Shown here: one piece after another, positions 12,714 to 23,875 of the stretch | How positions within the stretch are numbered: position 1 is the stretch's first letter | How the letters are laid out: every line of letters starts with the position of its first letter | Source: Chromera velia | Lineage: Eukaryota > Sar > Chromeraceae | NCBI GenBank assembly: GCA_018398765.1 | Contig: JAHBMJ010001200.1 | Coordinates: 8,150 to 34,575, forward strand | Direction of reading: 5' to 3' | DNA length: 26,426 bases | Notes under the pieces: generated by a model | Told to the model about the DNA's origin: nothing | What the model saw: only the letters and a program-made list of their open reading frames with translations | Databases searched by the model: none | Position numbers and translations under genes: made by a program

Positions 12714-13353
12714 ATGATCTGGCTGAAACTGGGGCTGTTGCCCCTGGTTGCAGCTGTCTCCTCCGGGGATTGGCGTGCTTTACAGGTTGCTGTGCCTGCT
12801 GGGCGCGGTCAACACTCTTCTCTTGCAAAACGTCCTGCGTTTGAGGGGTGCCAAGCAGGGACTCACCAATTCCCTTCCTCCTTGGATACACTCGCGGAGG
12901 AAGGAAAACAACATCAGAGCAGCACTGATGAAGTGGAAAAAATCACAGCACAGTACGAAATGGCTGGTTGTGCTGCCTCTGAAATTGCTCTGGAAAACTT
13001 CGTTGGTGGTAACGCGCCGCAAGTGACGTGCTGCCCTGCGGCTTCGCAGCAGTGCTCCGGATGTGCAAAGTACAACAAAGGATCAAAGAAGTGCGAACTT
13101 TGTCGTCCGGGTTGGGTACCGATGTGTTCCGATGAAAAGTGTAGTGAGACCCTTTGTATCGCGTGTAAGGACATTCCATACACGGATACAGAAGGCAAAG
13201 GGTGTCATGATGTGTGCCCGAAGACTCCGAAGATTCTATCGAAATCCGAAATCGCGACCCTGAAACAGAAGGGAACTGAGGGCGTCTCCGCTGATGTTGC
13301 CTGCTGTGCCTGCGGTGGCGGTATCAAGCAACCCACCCCCTTTGCATACGATG
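12714..13353 (+). other. Exon 1: signal peptide and CxxC-rich module
   Basis: The first 18 residues (MIWLKLGLLPLVAAVSSG) form a signal peptide. Residues from about 85 to 205 contain some 16 cysteines, including CC, CSGC, CELCRPGW and ACCAC. The CxxC pairs followed by GW resemble furin-like/EGF-like cysteine-rich modules of protist surface proteins. The donor GTCAGT follows in phase 1. The ATG lies directly after an acceptor-like TCTAG. Confidence 0.75.
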
Positions 13354-16300
13354 GTCAGTCTGGGCTTTCGGGCTTTTCGACGCATTTCCAGAACCTTTCT
13401 CGTCCGTCTGTTTCTCACTTTCCTCCCTTTTCCGTCTCCCTGTTGTTGCAGATAACCGGGATCTGGTGCTGGGCCAGAAGGTCGAGTTGTTCCCGTCTCC
13501 GAGAACAGCCAGCCACTACGCCGTGAGCAGTGACTGCAACCTCCAAGACTACGGCCTGTCAGTTGACTCCTCCACCGGTGTGATATCTGGGAAGCCTCTG
13601 ACAAAGGAATCCTTCGAGACTTCGTGCGTCATCTCGGCAGTGGAGGATCCTCAGGAGGGCAGAATGTTCAACGGAACACTCAAACTCAGATTCCTCCCCT
13701 ACTCGTACGACCATCAGACTGTCCTTCTCGCACGTCAGTCAGTCAGCCCATCAGCCCCCCTTGTTGTGTTTGCTCCCCGTGTCCACCCACAGCTCACCTG
13801 TGAAGATAGAAGCCCATCGCTCTACTTCTCTTGGTTTCCTCTCTTTGCTGCCTGCCCCTCAGCTGTCACCCTTTCGCTGGCCTCCATTTACCTTTTCACT
13901 GTTCCCTTTTCACTGTTCTCTACTCTGACCACAAGGTCATTCTCGCGCATGCATGACACTGCAGCCGGGGACAAATACGCCATCAGGAAGGCCCCAGGGA
14001 GGACACCCCAGATCGGGAGCTACTCGATCAACTGTAACCCCCGTCTCGACTGGCTGGACACCCGCAGCTTCTGGAAGACCGGGGAGCTCTCTGCGAAGAC
14101 GTCACTTTCTGGCAGCATGGGGGGCCTCTCGCAGGACAGAGCGGACATCGTGGAGGAACTCCACTCGGAAGGGTACAACAAAACGGACGTGGGGGCTGAC
14201 CTCATGAACGTCGCTGCAGGGAAATGCCAGTCAGTCCTCAGTCAGAGAGAGAGAGAGTAGAGAGGCGAGCTGGACAGAAAGATAGACATGCAGAGAGATA
14301 GACGGGTACACAGACAGAGAAACGTGCAGAGAAACCGATAGGCCGTCAGGTCAGCCGACAGGCATCGTGTGATTCGCATGGGAATTCGGTTTTGCTTTTC
14401 AGATTTTTTTTCGTCTCTGCATGGATACCTTCGTTAATCCTTCACTCTTGTTGTCTTTGTCTGTCACTTGGTGTCCCTCCTCCGCCTTCTGTGCCCACCG
14501 CCCATCCTCATTCTCTGTCTCCATCCGCCCCCTTCTTTACCTCCGTACAGAGTGAAACTCCTTGAAGGTGCCAAGAAGACGGACCCTGAGGTGACAGGTC
14601 TGAAGGACGTGGAGGCGATGCAGGAGCAGAAGTTTACCTTCATTGCCATGTTCATGTCCCGATGGCCCTCCATCCAGTACCCCGACAACACCCTCCGTCT
14701 AACGGCAGGTCTCCGTCTCCACGCCAGTAGAGCATTCCTTCCCTTCAACCCAAAGGCTCCACCCGCATCGGCAAAGAAACCACAGCCCATGGCACCCATC
14801 GTCTTCTCGCTCTCGTGCAAAGACAACAAGATCACACACGAGGTCAGGCAGTTTAGATCTCATGCAAGTGCAAGTACTTACGCCGCTCCAGTCTTCCTTC
14901 TTAAAGGTTGCGGCATGAGAAACTACGCATTCTCTTTCCAGCTGCCCGCCCCTTTGTCTGCCTTTCTGATTCTGGTGAGACCCCTTTGTGCCTTCTCATT
15001 CTGTGTTGGTGACATGCATGTTGCCTTCATGTTGCCTTTTTTTTCGCTTCTTCCTTTTGCCGTGGTGCGAACATTCTTATGAGCAACTCTTCTTTCCTTT
15101 GTCTGTTCTCCTGGTGTAGTTTTTTCTCCCGTTTCCTCCTCCCCTTTCTGTCTCTCCGTGCAGTTGACGACAAAGAACGTCCTGTACACGACAACATCTG
15201 GCCGGAAGATCCCCCTGTTCGACCTGGACCCTCTGACGGGAGAGATCATGGGGGGACCCGCTCTCGCTGTGCAGTCGGATGATGGACTGGACATGAAGGT
15301 GCGTGGTTGATTGAGGGGATTTCTTTTGTTGGCTTCTTTTGCAGAATGAAAGAAAGAAAGACAGGAAGGAAGGAAGGAAGGAAGGAAGGAATAAAGAAAG
15401 AAGAAAGAAAGAAAGGAATGAAGGAAGGAAGAAAGAAAAAAAAAGGAAGAAAGAAAGAAAGAAAGAAAGACAGAAAGAAAAAAAGGAAGAAAAGGAAGGA
15501 AAGGAAGGAAGGAAGGAAAGAGAGGGAGCCTTCGTCGTCTTGGAGGGAGCACTGACTCCCTCGATTGATCAATTGGCTTGCATCTCGATTGATTGTGAGT
15601 TTCCTCCCGGTTCCCCTCATGCATGACTCGCTTTTCCTTTTGGCATCGTTGCTGTGTTATTTCTTTTCCTTTCAATGTCTTCTCCCCATACCCGTACTCG
15701 CTGGATTGGTTCTCCTTTTTCTGTTTCTACATACACACTTCGTCTCACCCCTCTGTCCGTCTCTCTCTCTGTCTGCAGTTCAATTCTGCCACCCAAAGGG
15801 GCGAGGTCTCCTTCGCCTGCCGCATTGCCGGCCGAGTCCTCCCGACCTCCAAGAATTCAGACAAGATCCCCTGGATCCTCTCCCCCTGGATAACCTTTAC
15901 CATTCAGGTCAGTGCATGGGTGTGTGTGTGGGGTGGGTGGGTGGGTTGCTAGTAAGTCTATCTATTTGCGATTCTCCTTCCGTCTATGTATTATCTCTTT
16001 CGTTGTGTTTCCCGAAAGTCGCCTCCTCTTCTCGTGTGCTCATCTTTGCTTAATTTTGTGCCCTTTGCTGCAGGAGAGCGACGCCTGGCAGCCGTTGGTG
16101 TTGATGTCTAACCAGCTCGAGTTGGCTGCCCTGGCTGCTGGAGACGGCAGTGAGGAGAAGTGCAGGAAGGCCTGCAGAGAAGATGCCACGTGCCCCATGT
16201 ACGTGTACGCAGGGAGGAAGTGCTCAAAGGGAAGGAAAGTCGCAGGACAGGGACGCGACGTCAAAGGAGCAACGTCAGTCGAATTATGGAAGGAAGAAAG

Positions 16301-19300
16301 GAAGGAAGCACCAGTTGTTTGTTGGTCTCCTGTGCTTGGTTTTTCTTTTTCTGTCTGGTCTTCCCTTGCCCGTGTGTTTTTCTCTTTCGTCGTCGTTTGT
16401 TCCTCTCCCATTAATCTTTCTTTTGTGTGTGCCGGCGGATTCCGATGTGCTGCCTACCCTCCCAGAATAACGTGATGGTGTGTAACTGCCCTTCACTGAC
16501 TCGATCTGTGTGATGGTGGATTTCTGCTGTGGCAATCGTCCCCCGTCTCTGCTCCTCTCAACCTTCCCTTCTCCTCTCAGCCTTTTCTTTCTGTGTTCCA
16601 TTGCAGTGCCGTGAATGCCGCGGCGAAGTTGACCCTGAGCTCGCCTGACTCGACCTGTATGCAACTGGACGTGGACAACCAAGGTCAGTCAGTCACGCAT
16701 GCAGTCTTGTCGTTTCGTTTGATGGGGATGTGTCGATCTGCGTGGGTGGGTGGGTGGGTGGGTTCGTTTCTCCGCCGTTCCCTTTCTCTATCGTCCTGTC
16801 CCTCGGCCAACTAGAAAATGAAGAGGGGGAGAGAAAAACACACTGTCTACGCATTGTCTTTCTCCCTGTGCCTGTCTCTGCCCAGTCGGTCTCCCTTCCC
16901 TTTTCCCCTCCTTCCACCCCCACCACACATCCATGCATGCAGGTTGGCTTTCCGGGACGTTCTGCCCTGTGGTGAGGGACTTGGAGGCGAAGGACTACGT
17001 CTACCAGAAGATCGGCTTCACCCCCAATGATGTGGCTTACCTGATGAAGGTAAGGGGGTGTGGGGGGTTGGTGTTAATAGATCCGATTTTTATGTACTCC
17101 CGTCGTCCTTCTCCTGCTCTCCGTCATTGCACCCTCAGTGTGTTTTGTTTCTTTGCTCATCACTCCTTTTATCGCACCAATTCTAAGAGCGCAACTTGAA
17201 TTGATGTGTGTCTTGCGCGAATTATGCCAATCGACGCTCTCCCTCTTTTGAATGAATGAATTAATGAGCGAACGAATGAAAAGTTTCAGTGCATGTCCAT
17301 TTTGGATTGCAGTTCATTCCGTCGAGGGAACCTGGTGTCTCCTGCTCTAACCATCACTGGATCGTTAAGCAGGTCAGTCAGTCAGTCAGTCAGTCAGTCA
17401 GTTAGGCTGCTGTAGGTCTTCGTTTGGAAGAGCGCAATTTATTTTTCGAAGGATCAGTTCGTTGCTCTAAATGCCTCTCTCTCCACTTGTCTTTCCTAAA
17501 TCTAGTTTGTGCTCACCCCTCTTTCGCTTTTTACTTTCATTCGTTCGGTCTGCTGCATTACCTAGTGCGTTTGCTGATTTCTGTTCACGCGGAAACCGCA
17601 ATGCCTTTTCTATTTCTTCTTTCTTTCTGATGCAGGCCCACCCCGCCACCGACTTTCTTGACGACAAGACGGCGACGTTCCAACTGAGGGGCAGGAACCT
17701 CGCGTGCATCCCAGAAAGGTCTATGTCGTGGAGAGCAGGATCGCCCCCCTCAAACAAAGGTCAGTCAATTCGTCAGAGGAGAGGAGAGAAGGACGTCAGT
17801 AATCGTGAAGTTGAAGAGGCGGACGCAAAGAAGAAAAGAGAGCAAGAAGGAATGAGACATGTGCGAACCTGACATTGAGTGAATACGCGCAGTGAGAAGG
17901 CAAAAATATGTATTGATGGGTCGAGGAAGCAATCTACTTGCTCACACGCTTTGTGTGTCTCTTTTCTTCTAAACTGATAGGAGATTTTGTATATTTTAGC
18001 GATGGATTGACCCTTTGCGAGTTTATTTCAATGTGGCTTCGTTTGTGGAGCCAGCCAGTCAGTCACTAAGTCAGCGAAGTGGCGTGCGACGTTTGACAAG
18101 CTTGATTTTCTGTCGCGGTCAGCTGGTCGGAACGTTCTTTTGCCCCATCCTTCCCCTCTGATGTTCTCTGTCTGTATTTGACGATCCTCGATCTAAAACA
18201 TTCCCATCGAGTCTCTCTGTTTGTGTGCAGACCAGATGGTGATCGATGTCTTCTTCGATGACGCCGCACGCAACGCCATCGCCTCGAACAAGAAATCGAA
18301 CAACTGGGGTCTCACCCGGTCCCCCCGGCCTTGTGGGAATCCCCTGATTCCTGCGGCAGCGGAGGAGGAGAAGGAAGAAGAGGAAGAGAAGGCAGGAAGC
18401 TCGACAGCATCAGAGGAAGAGGGAGAGACCAACGACAAGAGCTCATCCACAGAAGCCTTCACGATCCACAGTCGGGACGTGCCGTCTCCACCAGGTGCGG
18501 CCTCATTCTCCCTCGACCCCTGTGAGTGCTTCCCTGTCGAGTGGGGGCCTACCGTTCCTGTATCGGCCCAGCAATTCGAGAAACTCCCGAAAGAGGGTGA
18601 AAACCGCATCCCGGCCCTTACGGGGCCTCCTCAGATGATTGCAAGAGGAAAATTGATGTGCGTGTTGGAGCACTTGATCGAGACAATCCAGACGGGGGAC
18701 ATTTCGATCTGCACACAGAAGTGCAGAGACGACTCAGGGTGCAATTTCTTCTGGGTCGGCATGGCTGCGTCTGTAGGCCAGTGCCGTCTCTTCTCCTCTT
18801 GCGGGGCCCTGATGACGGAATTCGGTACAGAGGAGCACGTCACCAACGGGGCGCTCTTCGGGGTGGCCAGATATGACACTTGTCTGATTGCAGATCCTGG
18901 TAAGTGAGTCAGAGAGAGGGGGGGACAGCGTGGAGACGTAAATGTTTTCTTCAGCGATGTCTGTTTGATTGCTGATCCTCATGGCTGACAAAGTCAGCGC
19001 GACATCAAAAAAGGGGTTCAGAAATCCAACCGTGATTTGGCTTTTTCAGATGAAGTGTGAGCTGTGACAGGGCAAAGAAAAAAAGTGAGCTTGTCTTTTT
19101 ACCTTCATGTCGAAGCGCTTTCTTTGTCTTCTAGTAAGCACGCCCAATAAAGTCGCCGCTTTGCTCTTGACTGTGAACCCTCACATGATCCTTCCCCCAC
19201 TCCTGCCCCTGTTCAGAAACGTGTATGGCAAGGACAAAGCGTCGCAAGCTCCTCACATCAGTCAACGTGGAATCTGCCAAGCGTCAGTCAGCCTGCCTGT

Positions 19301-19696
19301 CGAGCATGCACTTGGTCTGGCTGTGATTCTCTCTGCCTAGATTTCAGGAACAGCGCTGAGAATGAAGATACTGAAGTCATTGGACAGTTGAGGAAGCGGA
19401 ATTCAGAAAGAGTGAAGAAAACAGACTTCGCTCTTTCCGCCTTTTTGTCTGTCCCCTTTTTTTCCTGTTCTTCAACTCTCCTGATCTCTCTTCGTGTACG
19501 AAGCGTGAGAAGCTCCTGAATGACGACCCCCTTTATTTGCCTAAGAATAGGAAGAAATTCGATTCAAGGAGACTCTCAGAAACTTCTCCTTTCTCTTGCG
19601 TCCGTTGCTTCCGTATCTCCCCCACCTCTCTCTTATTCCTACTCTTACTTTTTCTCTTGCTCTTACTCTTACTCTTGCTCTCTCTCTCTCTCTCTC

Positions 19697-19738
<42 letters not shown>

Positions 19739-20186
19739 TGTATGTATGTATGTGTGGGTGTTTGTGGGTCTTGTTTGTCTGACTGCAGAGCCCTACTTCC
19801 GCGTGCTGTGCGGTCCCGTCAACTACGACGAGGCCAAGGGCGCGTGTGCGAATGAGGGCATGACCCTCGCAAAGATCAGCTCCCCCTCAAAGGCCGAGAT
19901 CTCTGTCGCTGCACTGGCAGCAGCTTGCGGAGGTGGGTGAGGGTGAATTTGAATAGAATACCTTGCGAACAAGACGAACCCGCCCCCTTTATGTTTTCTT
20001 TCTTGTCCGTTGATTCCCTTCCCTCATCTTCGGGCTCTTGCTTCTTTGTGGACTCGTAAGGAAAAGCAGAGTAAATCTTTGATAGATTTTTTCTTTCTTG
20101 TGTGTCCCGCTCCGCCGCCTCTCGCAGGCAATACTGGTGTTTTTTTCGTTTTTTTCTGTTATTGTGGATGTGTCTTTTCTCCTCGT

Positions 20187-20238
<52 letters not shown>

Positions 20239-23200
20239 CCTCTCTCTTTCTCTTTTGCGTGTGTTTCTATTATGCGTGCGCGTGTGGTGAGTTGGGATGA
20301 AGCACACGAAACCAGCAAATCCTCCTGTCTGTCTGACTGCAGGGAAGATCACCTCTGCATACGTTGACGGGACGGACAGCGCGAAGGAAGGCAGCTGGAA
20401 GTACTCAGACGGCTCTCCTATGCCCTGGGCGCCGTGGTCGGGCAATGAGCCGAATAACTGGGGGGGCAACGAGGACTGTATCGCGATCTATAAGGGACCT
20501 GGGGCCAACGATATCCCGTGCTCCCATCGACTTCCAGGAGCCATCTGCGAGCCTGCAAGTGAGTAGAGCATATCGTTAAAGAGAGGACGAAATGATCGTT
20601 TGTCGTAGATCGGGTCAAAACAATTCTTTGCCACTTCTGAGAGTCGTCAGTTGTCGTTTCTTTCGTCCTGTCAGATCTTTAGAGACGAGCCTAAAGGACA
20701 TTCATCGATGCGGGTGCAGTGATTTATTTGCGGGAGTATGTAGAGAGGATGAAGCCCATCTTTGGAGGGAGCAGGAAACTTAATCTTATTTTGCTGCATT
20801 CATTTCTCCCTTGGTGTTCGTGGGTTGGTTGCAGAGAAGACCTACTCTGTGTTCTGCCAGAATGGGAAGACGTGGACCCGGGACGAGGCCTATGCGTTCT
20901 GCAAGACGAAAAAGATGGAACTGGCTGTCGTCGACTCCCATGCCGACATGGATGGTGCCTTCGACGGAATGTCTGAGAGTTGTCCTCGGGCTGCAAAGGC
21001 TTGGGTGGATGGGTGAGTAGAGTTCAGTCGAGTCTTTTCTTGATTTGTTAGAAAGGTTTTTTTATTTTTCCCTATACCATGAGGAGGTGCGTGTCAGGGT
21101 TCTGTGATAGTCCCGATCTTATTTTGGGGGCTGAAGAAGGTAGCATGATGGTTGGATTTTTGGCTTTCAAGGGAACAAAGACGATCTGGAAGAAATGAGC
21201 AAGAGGGAAGAAAGACGTTTTTTCTGTTTCTATGTTCTCTTTCTTTCTTGGTGCAGAAAGAAGGTCGGAAGCGACTGGAAGTTCTCCGATGGAAAGACGA
21301 TGCAATTTTTCCATTGGATGGTCCGTCCGTCCGTCCGTCGTTTGGGGGTAGGGGGGGGTTGGGCGTGGGACTGAAAGCCCTGGGGGGGTTGAAAGACAGG
21401 CTGGGCCGCTCTACTCTTCTTGACTACTTTTTTGTGTTTCTCTTTTCCCCCGCCGCTGCTGTTCTCTTCAGCATTGCATCCATGCAGAAATCTCTCCTCT
21501 TTCCCCTGAATTCGCGGATGTCCTCTCGCATGGGGGTTCTAGTTCCTCCATGTGTTTTTGCTTGCTTCATGTTTCTCTTATATACTTTCTGTTTCTCTAA
21601 TCAGCAGCTCTCCGCGCCCTGTCTGTGTCTTCGCTTCCCTATCCGTGTAGGTGGGCAAACCCGGGAACCAGCCGTGCATGTGGGTAGACGGCGTGTCGGG
21701 TCGCATGGAGGACTCCAACTGCGGTGCGAGGGCTGCCTCTGTTGTTTGCTACAAGCACACAGGGTCCTCTCTTGTCCAGGTGGGCTGCCTGGTAGTGGAA
21801 TGAATGAATGAATGAATGGATGGATGTGTGCATTCAGTTGTATGGATGGTCTGGTTGTGGTGTGAAAATGGGAGTCTGGAGAGATCTCTTCTTGTCTGCC
21901 TGCCTGTCTGCCTGCCTACCTACCTTAATGAGTCCGTCGCTTGGTGCCCTTCTGAGTCGTGAGGGGGCTGCAAGATGCAGTGAGCGAGTGAGTTGGCGAG
22001 GAACCGTACGAAACGGGAATATTACAAGGGAGTGGGTATCCACAAGGAAGCACGGCGTTTTCTTTTTTGTGCTATCTCTCGTAGAAAGAAGCAGAAAAAG
22101 GAGTCCCCTTTCTCTCTTGTCTTTTCGTCGTTTTTCTTTTGTGCGCGTGTTCCTCCTCGATCCATGTCCTCCTTCCTTCCTTCCTGCAGATCGATAGCGA
22201 CGTGGAGGTGGAAAGCACATCAGAGGACAGCGCACACGCTCTGAGGGCGACCCCTGCTCCAACAGCAGCAGGCGACTCTGACGATGACGACGATGACGAT
22301 GATGATGATGGCCCAACGCCGGCACCGGAGCTCGGAGTGGGGTCAGTTGAAGCAAGAGTCCTTTCTGCATGCATGCAGGCTCTCTCTTCTGTCGGTGTGG
22401 GGGTCGGGGACTAGTCATTTTTTTCCTCCTCTGTTTAAGGTGTGATGCAACCGTTATCCAATTAGCGCGTAATTCTGATGATACACACATCTGTTTGGGC
22501 CAAGCCTATCCAAATAATGTCCCTGCTCCGTGTATACGGATAAGTACAAGGATGAATAACTGACTGGCTGGGTTCCTGTGTGGGAGCGTGCAGATACGAC
22601 CCCACGATCACCTCTGACGACGAGACTCCGGACTCAAGAACGTCAGACGGGCAGGCGTCAGACGTCGACGGTGCGCCCTTCAAGGGAGAGAACCTGACTG
22701 TCATCAAGCCGACAGAAACCCCAGCTGCCTCCTTCCTCCAGGTTGGTTCGTCGGTCTGTCCAATGAAATGCATCAGGGAGTGTGGGGATGCCGTCTCTCT
22801 TCTTCATACAGGAATCAGAAAGGGAAAAGGATGCGATAAGATGGCAACCAGGCAGTTTGCGCATCTCCACCCTTCTTCTCTTCATCCACGACCTTTGCAT
22901 TTCCCCCCCTTCTTTTCAGCCTTTCTTCTTCAGAGGAGTCGTTGAAACCGCAGCGGTCCAAGATAGGAAGACGATCTGCAGACCTTCGAAGTCTGTCCGT
23001 CAGAGTGGCTACATTTACGAAGCACCCATCCCTGCGCGTACCTATGCGCAGAACTCTTGAAATTGTGTCTTGTTTCTGTGCACGTGACTCGTTTGCATGA
23101 ACGCAGATGAGGAAGAAGACGCACCAGAAGAAGGGAACAGTTGCCACTGCAGCTGTGAATGCTGAGGAGGAGGATGAGGAAGAACCTCCAGAGAGCCACC

Positions 23201-23843
23201 AAACTGACGGCTTGGCAGACTTCGGAGGCCAAATGGAGGAACAGATGGCGGCAGGAGACTTCCCCTTCCCGTCGGGTACAGATGAGGCTGGGGAGGTTGC
23301 GAAGTTCTGGGAGGAGATGCAGCACGACTTTGAAGAAGACGATGGCGACTCAAAGGCCGATATGGGGATGGGCTTTGAGGACGAGATCGGGGAAGATTCC
23401 GAGACAGACGTTCTGAGTGCAGACGACGCCCTGTGGCCTGAAGAGGAGCCCGATGACTGGGGATGGGGAGGCAATGGAGATATGTTCATCCAGCCGTCTC
23501 CAGTGGACGATGACGCGGAATCTTCTTCGTCTCTGCTTGGAAGGAAGAATGATGACGAGGCTGTTCCCCTTCCCCAACTTTTCTGGGATGGTCACGCAGT
23601 TCAGACGAGAGGTGTGGACCCAGAGGGGAAGATTGGAGATCCACAGCTGCCTGCAGGGGAAGAAGGCGAGAAGAGGGAACTGCGCCCTGTGAGCATTGAG
23701 GAAGCCAAGGCCCTCCTGCGGGGGAACGGGTTGGGCCTGGTTGAGACTTCATCCAACTCCACAGAAGAGGACACGAGCGGACAGGCATTCGACAGTCAGT
23801 CAGTCAGTCAGTCTGTGGGTCTGTAGGAAGGCGTAGTGGATTT

Positions 23844-23875
<32 letters not shown>

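Noticed and set aside
15246-15675. Phe/Ser/Leu-rich frames opposite the purine tract, and the Lys/Glu-rich frames on the plus strand
   Set aside because: They are translations of the GAAA/GGAA repeat in intron 5.
16434-16492. Possible extra exon between exons 7 and 8 of the large gene
   Set aside because: Exon 7 (phase 2) joins exon 8 in frame without it, and no convincing donor follows.
19100-19340. Possible exon within intron 12
   Set aside because: The flanking exons already join in phase 1 and give a linker straight into the lectin domain. No domain-like sequence or TGCAG acceptor with a good donor was found, though a symmetric exon cannot be ruled out.
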